A DNA stretch of 42,053 nt from Methanomassiliicoccales archaeon UBA147 (GCA_002496385.1 DAJR01000036.1:35653-77705), one strand, 5' to 3'. Positions 21,324-31,900 are shown, counted from the first letter of the stretch. A program made the numbers and translations. The notes: generated by a model not told the origin, from the sequence alone.

Positions 21324-23741
21324 ATGGTCAACCTGCCTAGCGGAAGGATACTGAACACGGTTTTCGGCGGAAGGGACGCACTCGAGAAGGCACTGCACGC
21401 ACTCGGCGAAGGAAAACTTGACGGGCTTCTCAAAACCAGCTATACCAGGGAAGGCGCCGCCTCGGTCGGCCACGTTGTCACACGCAAAGGCGCACCGTTT
21501 CTGGCAGTTCATGAAAGCGCAGACATCAAATTCGGCGAGACCGCACTGTACGAGATTGCCAGGGACTCGGTCAGCGAGGACTGCATAATCGAAGTAAGGT
21601 CATATTCTTACAAATCCTCATCGATATCCGTGAACCATGTGGCAGAGCCATATCCAGCCGGCGTCCTTGGGGATGTGGACATAGCGTCCATCATCCGGCA
21701 GGTCATGGACGAGGAGAAAGCCAGGATCGAGAGGTCCAGGCAGGAGGCCAGCGAGCGACGTATGAGGTCCCAGGTACTCAGGAAAGCGGATGACGACCTG
21801 GACGCCCGGTCTGCCGAGCTAGAGCAGGCAAGGCAGGAAGCCTCAACCAGAACACAGGACATAGAGCGAATGAGGTCGGAGCTGGATGCCGTCAGGAGCG
21901 GCAGCGTCGCCCTTCTCAAGCAGCTTACCGCAGACAAGAAAGGTCTCACTCAGGAGGATGTGGTCGCCCTTGCGGACCGCAAGGTCGTGGAAATGAAACT
22001 CCAGGCCAGGCAGGAAGAGCTGGAGAACCGAGCCCGCATACTAGAAGAGAAGGAGCGCAGCCTCAGGAAGAAAGAAGTGGTGCTGGCCAAGGAAGAGGAA
22101 GTGATGCGCGCCAGGGAGGCGGAGATGGGCCAGAAGGATAAACTGCTGGCCAGGGAGAGGGCCGAGCTTGAGTCAATATGGGCCGACATCTCGGAAGAGA
22201 CAAAGCGCCAGAACATTGCCCGGGCAGACCTGGAGACGAAGCTTGAGGATTATGTGAGGAAGGAATCATTGCTTTTGAAAACCGAGGACCGGTTCCAGAA
22301 AGCTGAGAAGGACCTCGAACAGAGGGAAACGGCCGTGGCCCAGGCAGCCAGGGAGGTCGAAGGCTCGAAAGGCTATCTTGCCAGACGCGAGAAGGAGCTC
22401 GAGGAGCTTGAAACCAAACTGAACTCCGAGATGAGGAGCGCCGGATTCGAGAAGAAACGGCTTGAGAACATGTCAAAGGATCTTGACGTCCAGACCCTCA
22501 AACTCAGCGACCGCGAGAAGGAACTGGCCAGACTCAACGAGAAAATTGAATCCGACGGAGCCAAACTTGCAGAGCAACGCGAGTCCCTTGCAGACGGGCT
22601 CAGGAAAATGAAGGAGGACCGGTCCGAGTTCGAGTCCCAGAAGAAAGAGATGGAGAAAATGAATCTCCAGCTCAGCGCCATTGAGAATGCGATGAAGGAC
22701 GAGAAGAAAGCGCTGAGGAACATGTCCAGGGAGCTCGAGAAGAAGGAAAGGGAGATTGCCGCCGACGAGGACCGGCTGAAAGCCGACATGGACAAGCTCT
22801 CCGCGATGGAAAAGGAACTGAAAGGCGCAAACACAGAGATGGCCAGGGAGAAGCGCCTGCTCGAAAGGGAGAGGGAAAAATCCGAGGAGCGCCTCAAAGA
22901 GATGGAATCCGTGACCGCGGAGGTCGAGAAGAAGCTGGAAGCCATAAACCTGAGGTCAAAGGAACTCGACGGCAGGGAGGGCGACCTCGATGCAAAGAAG
23001 GCCGAGCTCGACTCGACCGGCAAGGAGCAGGCCAAAGACAGGCAGCGGCTCGAGAAAGAGAAAGCCAACATCGAGAAGGAATCGGAGGCGCAGCGCGCCA
23101 AGCTCCAGAAGGAGCAGGACAAGCTGGACGCCCGCGAATCCGAGCTAAAGGACCACAGGACCGAGCTGGACAGGCACCGTTCGTCTCTGGAAACCTTCAA
23201 GGCAGAACTCGACAAGCGCCAGAAGGAGCTCGACGAGCGGGACGACGAGATCACAGACAGGCAAACCGCCCTGGATGTGTCCGTCAAGGAACATGAGAAT
23301 CAGAAAAAAGCATTCGAGAAAGATTCTGCCAAGCGGGAGAAGGACATCGAGAAGAAGGAACAGGCCATTCACACAAACGCCGAGAAGGTGGCAGAGCAGC
23401 GCAACGCGCTCCGGGAGCATGAGAAACAGGTGCACCAGGAGCTGGAAACCGTGAAGTCGGAGATGGCCAAGGTCATGAAGGCCCGCGAGGACCTCGAGAA
23501 GGAGGACAAGAACCTCAGGGACCACGAGAAGATGCTGCTTTCCAAGGACGAGAAGCTCAAGGCCCAGGAGTGGAAGCTTGAGAAGAAGGCCGAGGAGATG
23601 CGCGAAGAGATAGTCGCCGAGTTCCAGACCAGAATCGCCGAGCTGGACGAGCGCGAAGCCGCCCTCAACGACAAGGAAGAGAAGTGGAGAAAACGCCAGG
23701 ATGAAGTTTCAAGATTGAAGGATCGGCTAAAAGATTTATGA
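21324..23741 (+). CDS. Long coiled-coil protein with DUF2226-like head
   Basis: About 805 residues. The first 110 or so form a small alpha/beta domain (GRILNTVFGG, GKLDGLLKTSYTREGAASVGHVVTRKG, HESADIKFGETALYEIA) that resembles archaeal DUF2226 / DUF4388-like domains. After a linker near VAEPYPAGVLGDVD, residues from about 130 to the end are one nearly unbroken heptad-type coiled coil, rich in Glu, Lys, Arg and Leu. It has no membrane helix, ATPase head or Cys hook, so it is neither an SMC nor a Rad50. A structural or scaffold role in the cytoplasm is likely. The antisense frame shows a false serine-rich ORF produced by the biased codons. Its promoter is divergent from that of the DUF4184-like gene. 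Confidence 0.75.
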   Translation: MVNLPSGRILNTVFGGRDALEKALHALGEGKLDGLLKTSYTREGAASVGHVVTRKGAPFLAVHESADIKFGETALYEIARDSVSEDCIIEVRSYSYKSSSISVNHVAEPYPAGVLGDVDIASIIRQVMDEEKARIERSRQEASERRMRSQVLRKADDDLDARSAELEQARQEASTRTQDIERMRSELDAVRSGSVALLKQLTADKKGLTQEDVVALADRKVVEMKLQARQEELENRARILEEKERSLRKKEVVLAKEEEVMRAREAEMGQKDKLLARERAELESIWADISEETKRQNIARADLETKLEDYVRKESLLLKTEDRFQKAEKDLEQRETAVAQAAREVEGSKGYLARREKELEELETKLNSEMRSAGFEKKRLENMSKDLDVQTLKLSDREKELARLNEKIESDGAKLAEQRESLADGLRKMKEDRSEFESQKKEMEKMNLQLSAIENAMKDEKKALRNMSRELEKKEREIAADEDRLKADMDKLSAMEKELKGANTEMAREKRLLEREREKSEERLKEMESVTAEVEKKLEAINLRSKELDGREGDLDAKKAELDSTGKEQAKDRQRLEKEKANIEKESEAQRAKLQKEQDKLDARESELKDHRTELDRHRSSLETFKAELDKRQKELDERDDEITDRQTALDVSVKEHENQKKAFEKDSAKREKDIEKKEQAIHTNAEKVAEQRNALREHEKQVHQELETVKSEMAKVMKAREDLEKEDKNLRDHEKMLLSKDEKLKAQEWKLEKKAEEMREEIVAEFQTRIAELDEREAALNDKEEKWRKRQDEVSRLKDRLKDL

Positions 23742-23784
23742 GATTCACACGGGCATCGACCAACCATCCCTTCATTCAGTTCCA

Positions 23785-24015
23785 GCCAACCCCATCATGC
23801 CTCGCCCGGATGTTTTCTAATATTATCTAGAGGGCGGGGTTGTGCGAGCATCGTAGCTAGGGATCAATTCTATTCATCGATGCGAGTGAGACGAATGGCT
23901 TGCCATTCGTTGTGACCCGGTTGGGCGAACCGGGTTGGTGACGATTAAGTTCATCCTTAGGAAGCCTCGCCTGTGAGGGCGGGGAGGTATTGACATCGGC
24001 ACTCATCCCGGTTAT
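23785..24015 (+). ncRNA. Structured RNA-like repeat E2, possible guide-RNA relic
   Basis: Five hairpins occur in about 200 nt: CCTCGCCC/GGGCGGGG (23800-23807, 23832-23839), GCATCG/CGATGC (23848-23853, 23878-23883), ACGAATGG/CCATTCGT (23891-23898, 23903-23910), ACCCGGTT/AACCGGGT (23915-23922, 23928-23935) and CCTCGCC/GGCGGGG (23965-23971, 23978-23984). The first and last are shared with E1 at 16575, as are CATCCTTAGGAAGCC and TTGACATCGGCA at the 3' end. The terminal stem covaries between copies. The layout resembles IscB/TnpB-associated RNAs (HEARO, omega-RNA, reRNA) without a nuclease gene. The identity is not proven. Confidence 0.55.
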
Positions 24016-24093
24016 CGGACCCGGCATCGGCCAGATGCCCGTGTTTCCACAAAAGCTAGAGAGAATCGCCGTTGGTGTCTGTCCGTGGGCGAT

Positions 24094-25140
24094 TCAATCT
24101 GGCCCAAGCTCAAATAATGTGATCTCGTTGCTCGACCCGAACCTCATCGGGGGCCCCCAGGTCGCGGTGCCGGGCGCCACATACAGGGTGATACTGTTCT
24201 CGGTGTAGAACCCCCTGAAGTACTTGACGGCAAACCTGCCGAGCCAGTTTATCGGGAAGACCTGGCCCGCATGGTAGTGGCCAGAAAGGATGATGCTGCC
24301 GGCGGGCAGGTCGAGGAACTGGGGGACATGAGCCATGGCTATGGTCGGCTTCTCGAATTTCCTGTCAATCTTCCTGGCGCCGCTTATCCCCTGGTCCTGG
24401 GAGAAGTCCAGGCCGAACAGCGAGTACCCGTCGAATCCCACCTCCTCGTCCCGGAGGATGACGACGTTCTCGGGAAGGGCGGCGCGTATCTCGTCCACCC
24501 CTTCATAGTACTCGTGGTTGCCCGGCACCATGTAAGTGGGGGATTCCAGCCGGGCGAAATTCTCCAGCCGGCTGTTCCCGGGCGCGACCGCACCCGACAC
24601 GATGTCGCCTGTTATCAGCACGAGGTCCGGCTTCAGGCAGTTGACGATGGCCACGACCCTTGCGAGATACCTTCTTCCATGGGCGGCGCCGATATGGACA
24701 TCGGTCAGGTGGACCACGCGGAGCTTGCGGGCGAAAGGCAGCTTGAGCTTCCTTATGACCAGCAGCTGCGCATTGACAAGCGAAACCGCCGCGATAACCA
24801 GAACGAAAATCAGAATCACCTGACCCGCCAGGAGCGTGGGGACATCCACAATGAGCTGAACTATCTCATAACAGAAGAGGGCTGGCAGCGCGATTAACTC
24901 GATGCCGTATATCGAGGTCACCACCACGAACAGGCTCTTCGTCCCTTTCACGGTGGAAGTGCGGACGAAGAACCCCACCCCGAGAAGCACAGCCATGGCA
25001 AATGCAAAACCGAGCTGGGCAAACCGATTTTCCAGGCCCAGAAGCCCGGACATCCTGCCGAAAACGTAGAAATTGATGATGGTGACGATGACGAAAGCCA
25101 ATGCGAATGCCGAGGCAAGGCGCCATCTGGAACTGTTCAT
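24094..25140 (-). CDS. Membrane-anchored metallophosphoesterase (YaeI-like)
   Basis: This 348-residue protein has four N-terminal membrane helices (about 10-27, 42-59, 68-96, 104-128) and a calcineurin-type phosphoesterase domain (about 138-345) facing the cytoplasm. The two-metal site is complete: Asp147/His149 in LTDVHIG, Gly-Asp at 178-179, GNHE at 207-210, His271 in MAHVP, and GHYHAGQ at 287-293. It belongs to the YaeI-like group (COG1408 type), for which phosphodiesterase activity is known in bacteria; the natural substrate here is unknown. ATG 25140 has a TTTTTATAGA box about 23 nt upstream. The gene stands alone and is divergent from the surface-protein block. Confidence 0.87.
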   Translation of the reverse strand: MNSSRWRLASAFALAFVIVTIINFYVFGRMSGLLGLENRFAQLGFAFAMAVLLGVGFFVRTSTVKGTKSLFVVVTSIYGIELIALPALFCYEIVQLIVDVPTLLAGQVILIFVLVIAAVSLVNAQLLVIRKLKLPFARKLRVVHLTDVHIGAAHGRRYLARVVAIVNCLKPDLVLITGDIVSGAVAPGNSRLENFARLESPTYMVPGNHEYYEGVDEIRAALPENVVILRDEEVGFDGYSLFGLDFSQDQGISGARKIDRKFEKPTIAMAHVPQFLDLPAGSIILSGHYHAGQVFPINWLGRFAVKYFRGFYTENSITLYVAPGTATWGPPMRFGSSNEITLFELGPD

Positions 25141-25160
25141 GGCGTGGTCATGGCAGGCAA

Positions 25161-25170
25161 TCTATAAAAA
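25161..25170 (-). promoter_or_regulatory. TATA box of the metallophosphoesterase gene
   Basis: TTTTTATAGA on the minus strand ends about 21 nt before ATG 25140, fitting a leaderless transcript. Confidence 0.6.
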
Positions 25171-25212
25171 CAGTTTGGGAATCGAATCTGCGAAGGTCAT
25201 TTAAAGGCAACC

Positions 25213-25221
25213 CACATATAC
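25213..25221 (+). promoter_or_regulatory. Possible TATA box of the surface-protein operon
   Basis: CACATATAC would start a transcript near 25245, giving a leader of about 25 nt that contains AAGGTG (25257-25262), 8 nt before ATG 25271. Confidence 0.4.
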
Positions 25222-25270
25222 CCCAGAGGATATCTGAACCAGGGCTCAGCCCGCACAAGGTGTTTCGGCA

Positions 25271-28200
25271 ATGAATCGTAAATTCGTTTCGGCATTATTG
25301 TTTCTGTCCTTCATATTCGGACTCATCGCGCCGGCAATCCCCCCTTCCCCCGGGGAATTCCGGATGCCTATCATCGAACCGTCAGCCGATGGCAGCGCCA
25401 TCCCTCAACGCGCCTCGGAACTGCTGGGCGGCATGTTCACGGAGAACATGGGCCAGGTTGAGAACGAAGAGATACTTTTCTATGCCGCCTCCGGCACTGT
25501 CGCTTTCACCCGGGACTCCGTGCTCATTTACACCCCGATTCAAAGCCCTCCATTGCCGAAAATGGCCGTAGATTCCCCCGCTGGCCGGAGTCTGCCCGAG
25601 CCGGGCCGTGGAAACAACATCGTCCGTTTTTCTTTTCCCGGGTCGAATTCCGTGATCCCCTCGGGCTGCGATGCCGCCGCCTCCAAATCCAATTACCTGA
25701 AGGGCAGCGACCCCGGAGGATGGCACACCGGTGTGAATAATTATTATTCAATACTATATGAGAATCTGTGGGACGGCATTGACCTGATTTACCGCATCGA
25801 AGGGAGAGCCCTCAAGTACGACATCATGGTCCATCCGCATGCGGACCATTCCCAAATTGCCCTGAAGGTTGGGGGCCAGGCGGTCTTGGCCCTCTCGGGG
25901 GCGGGTGTAGACATACGGCTTGGAGACGGCACGGCATTCGCAGATTCGGGATTGGATGTGTTCTACGCTGGAAGTGAAAACCAAAAACTGGATGCGTCCT
26001 TCATAATGCTGGGAAACGACACATATTCATTCAGCCTGCGCGGCAGGGACCCGGACCGGACCGTGGTGATAGACCCACTCATCTACTCGACATACCTCGG
26101 CGGCTCGGGCCAGGATTGCGCGATGGACATTGCGGTCGGGACTGACGGCTGCGCCTATGTCACAGGCTACACGGAATCCCCCAATTTCCCGCTGACATTC
26201 GGGGCATATGACCAATATTTCGACAATTATTCCTATGACCTGTTCGTGGCCAAGATGGGGCTGAACGGCGACACCTTCGTGTATTCGACCTACCTCGGCG
26301 GAATGGCTGGGGATTTCGGCCAGGCAATCTCGGTTGACAGTGCGGGTCACGCATATGTTACGGGTTACACGATGTCATCCGATTTTCCGACGACCGAGGG
26401 GGCGTTCGACAGGACCTACAACGGCGACACCTACGACGCCTTCGTCAGCAAACTCGGGCCCATGGGGAATTCATTGGTGTATTCGACCTACCTCGGCGGA
26501 GCAAAGGTCGATTGCGGCAATGCCATCGCGGTCGACTCAGGCGGCTTCGCGTATGTCGCCGGGGAAACCCACCCTACGACCATGCCCACCGGGGACATTA
26601 CATTCTCGTTTCCGACGTCAGAAGGGTCATTTCGCTGGTTTGGGGGGCTCGCAGACATCTTCGTGGCGAAGGTCAGCCAAACTGGCAGTTTCCTCGTATA
26701 TTCGACCGCTTTCGGCACCGATGATTATGATTATGCCAACAGCATCGCAGTGGACGCCAGCGGCTATGCTTACATTACCGGCCAGACCCGGTCGTCCGCC
26801 TTTCCCGTGTCCACCACGGCACTCGACCGCTCGTTCAATGGCGGCTACGACGCTTTCGTGCTGAAGCTTACACAATCAGGCACATCCATGTCGTTCTCCA
26901 CATATCTGGGGGGGGTCGGCAGTGAGTTCAGCACGGAACTCGCGATTGGCATATGGGGTCATATTTATATTACTGGCTACACATCATCGGAAGATTTTCC
27001 GACCACCTCCGCGGCTTACGACGGTACTTTCAATGGCGATTTCGACGTCTTCGTCTCAATGATGAGCAAGCACGGTGATATGCTGGTTTATTCCACATAC
27101 GTTGGCGGGGCGAACGGCGATTATGGCACGGGCATCGCACTGGACAGCTCCGGTTCGGCATGTGTCGCCGGGTACACTTCATCGCCCGACTTTCCAGCCA
27201 CGCCGCACGCATTCGACGGCACATATAACGGAGGCGTCGATGGCTTCATGAGCAAGCTTTCCGTCTCCGGCAACATCATGCAGCAGTCAACCTTCCTGGG
27301 CGGCGCCGGGCAGGATTGCTGCCGCGGCATAGCGATCACCCAAACAGGCTTCGCATACCTTGCCGGAGACACCGCATCGTCCGATTTTCCCACAGCCTCC
27401 GGCTCCATGGACATGTCACCAAACGGCAAGAGCGACGCTTTTGTCACTAAACTCGACATCGCGCCCCCGTCGCCAGATGCGGGGCAGGACCAGAAGATCA
27501 TGGAAGGCCAAACCGTTGCGTTCGATGCGTCCGGCAGCACGGACAACCACGGAATATCGAACTATACCTGGTCCTTCGGCTGCGCATCGGCGAACATCAC
27601 GCTGTTCGGCCCGCGGCCGTCATACCTTTTCTCCGTTCCGGGAATTTACAATGTTTTGCTGAACGTGTCCGACGCATCGCACAATTGGGCGACTGCGACC
27701 ACCAGCATCACGGTTGTGGACATTACCCGCCCGATAGCCAGGGCAGGCCCGGATCAGACCGAGAACGAGGATACCCCGGTATTCTTCAACGGTTCAGCCA
27801 GCACCGACAATGTGGGCATAGTCAATTACACATGGAGCTTCAAATCGGGAGCCGGTCTTGTGCGATTGTTCGGGACCCATCCTGTCTATACCTTCGCGTC
27901 GCCGGGAACCTACACGGTGACGCTCGTTGTGCTTGATGCCGCCGGTAACGAAGGAACCGACACCCTTCAGGCCGAGATAACCGACATAACCGGGCCCGAC
28001 GCGGACGCCGGCCCAGACATCCGTATCTACAACGGCTCTATCTTCACATTCGACGGCTCAGCCAGCACGGACAATGTCCTCGTGACGAATTACACCTGGC
28101 GTTTCTCGGACGGGGTGGCAGAACGCATCGCGTATGGCCAGACCATCTCTCATTTATTCGCTCTGCCGGGGGTCTACCCTGTCACTCTGGAGGTTGCCGA

Positions 28201-28906
28201 CGCTGTCGGCCTGCATGACACCGACGGGATGGTGCTCACAGTCCTGGAGACGGTCAGGCCGACCGTGGTCGCCGGTGCCGACATTCAGGTCAGCGAATCT
28301 GAGCCCGCTGTGTTCGATGGGTCTGCCTGCACTGACAATGTCGGGGTTGCCAAATGGGTGTGGTCGTTCAATGACGGCCTCAACGATGTCACACTGTTCG
28401 GCGAGCATCCAACTTGGATATTCATGACGCCGGGCGTATTCCCTGTCATGCTCAACGCATCGGATGCCGCGGGTAACTGGGACACAGACTCGCTCGATGT
28501 GGAGGTTCTGGACAAACTGCCGCCCATGCCGATTCCGGGCCGCAACATTGCCGTCGAAACCGGGACCAATGTGACCTTCGACGGGTCTGCAAGCTATGAC
28601 AGTTCGGGCATAACCGGCCATGCCTGGACCTTCATCTACAATGGTACCCCGGTAACGCTCGAAGGTCCTGTCCGGCATTTTGAATTCTGGACCGCCGGAA
28701 CCTACGCGGTCACGCTCACTGTGTGGGATGCAGCCGGCAAACAGGCGTCCTCGAACATCACGGTCACGGTTTATGACAGCCAGCCACAATCCGAAACAGT
28801 CATTCGGGAACCGTTCGGATGGGCGCTGGTGCTCGTCTCCGCGGTGCTGTTCCTCGGGGCGGCATTCATTATCCATCGGAGGAAGAAGGGGGCGCCCGGA
28901 CCATGA
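25271..28906 (+). CDS. Anchored SBBP propeller / PKD surface protein 1
   Basis: 1211 residues and exported: the signal peptide is FVSALLFLSFIFGLIAPA. An N-terminal domain (about 50-265; FTENMGQVENEEILFYA) is of the kind seen ahead of SBBP repeats (DUF7948-like). Seven SBBP repeats (about 268-735; YSTYLGG...AYVTGYT...FPTT...FVAKL) should form one seven-bladed beta-propeller. Five PKD/Ig-like domains (about 737-1175; FDGSASTDNVGI.NYTWSF) and a C-terminal membrane helix with HRRKKG follow. The likely role is a cell-surface binding or adhesion stalk. A G8 run lies in the fifth repeat. The stop overlaps the next ATG (ATGA at 28903-28906), so it is translationally coupled to its paralogue. Confidence 0.88.
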   Translation: MNRKFVSALLFLSFIFGLIAPAIPPSPGEFRMPIIEPSADGSAIPQRASELLGGMFTENMGQVENEEILFYAASGTVAFTRDSVLIYTPIQSPPLPKMAVDSPAGRSLPEPGRGNNIVRFSFPGSNSVIPSGCDAAASKSNYLKGSDPGGWHTGVNNYYSILYENLWDGIDLIYRIEGRALKYDIMVHPHADHSQIALKVGGQAVLALSGAGVDIRLGDGTAFADSGLDVFYAGSENQKLDASFIMLGNDTYSFSLRGRDPDRTVVIDPLIYSTYLGGSGQDCAMDIAVGTDGCAYVTGYTESPNFPLTFGAYDQYFDNYSYDLFVAKMGLNGDTFVYSTYLGGMAGDFGQAISVDSAGHAYVTGYTMSSDFPTTEGAFDRTYNGDTYDAFVSKLGPMGNSLVYSTYLGGAKVDCGNAIAVDSGGFAYVAGETHPTTMPTGDITFSFPTSEGSFRWFGGLADIFVAKVSQTGSFLVYSTAFGTDDYDYANSIAVDASGYAYITGQTRSSAFPVSTTALDRSFNGGYDAFVLKLTQSGTSMSFSTYLGGVGSEFSTELAIGIWGHIYITGYTSSEDFPTTSAAYDGTFNGDFDVFVSMMSKHGDMLVYSTYVGGANGDYGTGIALDSSGSACVAGYTSSPDFPATPHAFDGTYNGGVDGFMSKLSVSGNIMQQSTFLGGAGQDCCRGIAITQTGFAYLAGDTASSDFPTASGSMDMSPNGKSDAFVTKLDIAPPSPDAGQDQKIMEGQTVAFDASGSTDNHGISNYTWSFGCASANITLFGPRPSYLFSVPGIYNVLLNVSDASHNWATATTSITVVDITRPIARAGPDQTENEDTPVFFNGSASTDNVGIVNYTWSFKSGAGLVRLFGTHPVYTFASPGTYTVTLVVLDAAGNEGTDTLQAEITDITGPDADAGPDIRIYNGSIFTFDGSASTDNVLVTNYTWRFSDGVAERIAYGQTISHLFALPGVYPVTLEVADAVGLHDTDGMVLTVLETVRPTVVAGADIQVSESEPAVFDGSACTDNVGVAKWVWSFNDGLNDVTLFGEHPTWIFMTPGVFPVMLNASDAAGNWDTDSLDVEVLDKLPPMPIPGRNIAVETGTNVTFDGSASYDSSGITGHAWTFIYNGTPVTLEGPVRHFEFWTAGTYAVTLTVWDAAGKQASSNITVTVYDSQPQSETVIREPFGWALVLVSAVLFLGAAFIIHRRKKGAPGP

Positions 28907-31900
28907 GATTCGCTGCCTCGGCGCTCCTGGTGTCATTGATCATCGCGGGTCTGGTGGCTCCATGCGTTCAGAACGGGGAGTTGCAGAGTCCAGTCACTTT
29001 CGATTTGAATGACGGCACCATCCCCGAAATAACCACCCGGGCGGAGGAAACGATTGGCGGGGTGTTCGTCGAGAATATCGGCCAGCTGGACAACGAAGCC
29101 ATCAGGTTTTACACGGCCTCCGGCAGCATGGCATTCACGGACCGCGCAATCCTTTTCAGGATGACCGAAGACGGCGCTCAGGGCGCACGGAGCTCGACAA
29201 TTGCGATTGGGTTCTCCGGGGCGGATCAAATAATGCCCAAGGGCACAGGGCAAGCGCCTTGGAAATTGAATTACCTCCGGGGAAATGATTCTGCAAAATG
29301 GCAATCTGGCGTGAGGAGTTACCTTGGGGTCGTGTATGAGAATCTCTGGAACGGGGTAGATCTCGCCTGCGGTATGGAAAACGAATCGCTGAAGTACGAC
29401 CTTATATTGAAGCCGTACGCCGACCTCTCTCAGATACGTTTCGAGGTAGAGGGGTATGAATCCGTTTCCTTGGATGCGGGCGGCAACCTGTGCATCTCCA
29501 CCGGTCTTGGGCCCGACTGCATGTTGATTGATTCGGCGCCCGTCGCCAACTATGCAGACGGAGCCAGAGAGATTCTGGGTGCTAAGTTCATCCTGGCCGG
29601 GAACACGTTCTCATTCGACATCGCGGGAAGGGACCCTGCCCGAACGGTGATAATCGACCCCATGGTGTATTCCACATATCTGGGCGGCGCAGGCATCGAT
29701 TCGGGCACTGCCATTGCCATCGACGCCGGAGGCGCAGCCTACGTCGCCGGATACACTGACTCCCAGGAATTCTCCACAACGCCGGGGATACAGGAATCGG
29801 GCCAGAGGCCCACCCGCGACATCTTTGTATCGAAGCTTGACCGAACCGGCCAGACCCTGCTGTTCACCACTTTCTTGGGCGGTGAGGATTACGATATCGT
29901 CAATGCCGTTGCGGTCGACGATGACGGGTGTGCCTATGTCGCGGGCATGACTCGCTCCGCCGACTTTCCGACGACATCCAGGGCGGTTGACACATCGTAC
30001 GGCGGGACCGGCGACGGGTTCGCCATGAAGCTGGCCGCTGACGGCGGTTCCCTGATTTACTCGACATTCCTGGGCGGAAGCCACGACGAGGAATGCAGCG
30101 GGATTGCGGTCGCCCATGACGGCCAGGCCTATGTCACAGGACATACATGGTCAGTTGATTTTCCAGTCACACCGGGCTCGTTCAGCCGCCAACACAACGG
30201 TGATTCCGACGCCTTCGCCGCCAAGATAAACCTATACGGAGACATACTGGTTTATTCGACCTTCCTGGGCGGGACAGGCTCAGATTTCGGAACCGCCATA
30301 GGGATAATGGACGGTTATGCCTTCGTCGCCGGGTTCACGCGTTCGCCTGACTTCCCGACGACCCCCGGCTCGCTGAACACGACAGCAAAAGGTGAGAATG
30401 CCTTCGTCACAAAAATTGGCAGGCAGGGCAACATTCTGGCATACTCCTCCACGCTCGGCGGCGACGGGGATGACACAGTTACCAGCATCTCGGTCGACGA
30501 TGCCGGTTCGGCTTACATTGCCGGAGGGACCGGGTCCAAAAACTTCCCTGCGACCTCCGGCTCATCAGATGCCACCTACAACGGCGGCAGGGACATCTTC
30601 GCAGCCAAGCTGGACCCCGCAGGGGATTCTCTCGGCTACGCAACCTATCTGGGGGGCGGGCTCGACGATATCGCGGGAAGCCTGGCTGTCGATTCAGACG
30701 GCTGCGCCCACCTGACCGGCAGCACGGATTCCACCAATTTTCCAACCACAGCGAACGCCATATCTCTGTTCAAAACAGGCGGCTCCGACGCATTCGTCTT
30801 GAAGCTTGCCGGCTCCGGAAGTAAACTTGAATACTCGACATACCTGGGCGGCTCCTCGGACGATGGGGGGCTGGGCATATCACTGTCTGCGGACGATTGT
30901 GTCCATGTCGCCGGTTGCACCTGGTCCCAGGATATTCCAACAACGCCGGCTGTGCCCGGCAAAGTCAGCGGCGGGCAACAGGACATATTCGTGGCAAAGC
31001 TGGACATAATCCCCCCCGTCGCCATTGCCGGACCGGACCGGGCTGTCAACGAGAGCTCGGACGTGACATTCGACGCCAGCTTCAGCCATGACAATGTTGG
31101 GATAGAGAATTACACATGGACCTTCTTCGACGGAGCCGCCTACCACAATCTCACAGGCGCCTCCATGACGCATTTCTTCGGCATCCCGGGTGTGTACTGG
31201 GTGGCCCTCATCGTTACAGATGCGGTTGGGAACAGGGCTGTCGACCTGATGGACCTGACCATCCTGGTGAATCCCATTCCCGTCGCTGAAGCCGGGCCCG
31301 ACCGCCAAGCCAACCTGAGCGAGCCCCTCCGGTTCGACGGCACCGCAAGCCGTGACAATGTGGGGATCACCGAGTATTACTGGACCTTCAGCGATGGCGT
31401 GAACGGCAACATCATAGTATCCGACCCGGCGCCGGTCTGGACATTCACGCGCCCCGGGACTTACGAGGTGCTGCTGACAGTTCATGATTCGGACTCCAAC
31501 CAGGACACGGACACTCTCTCCGTGACAGTGTCCGATAACCAAAGCCCGTGCGCATTGCCAAGTTCCTGCACAGCCGTCTCCTACGGCGGCCTGGCGGCAT
31601 TTAACGGGACCGCCTCGACCGACGATGTGGGCATTGTCAATTACACATGGAACTTCACCCATAACGGCACAGCAACGGCCCTGTACGGCCCCGTGCCCGC
31701 CTTCCGGTTCTGGTCCCCCGGGATCACAATCGTGACCCTGACTGTCGCGGACGCAGCCGGGAACGAAGACTCGAACCTTCTGGCAGTAACGGTATCCCAA
31801 CCGGAGATCCATAAGGAGGTGGGGCCGGTCACAATGACCGGCATCATCATTTTCATTCTCGCTCTGCTGACATTTTCGGCGGCACTGGTCAGGAGCAAAA

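Noticed and set aside
20559..21512. 317-aa minus-strand ORF spanning two genes
   Set aside because: It covers the DUF4184-like gene and the GTPase start in a different frame and crosses both divergent promoters.
22373..23287. Long antisense ORF (304 aa, Ser-rich)
   Set aside because: It is the reverse frame of the Glu/Lys/Leu-rich coiled-coil gene; the codon bias of the true gene keeps the antisense frame open. Its composition is not protein-like.
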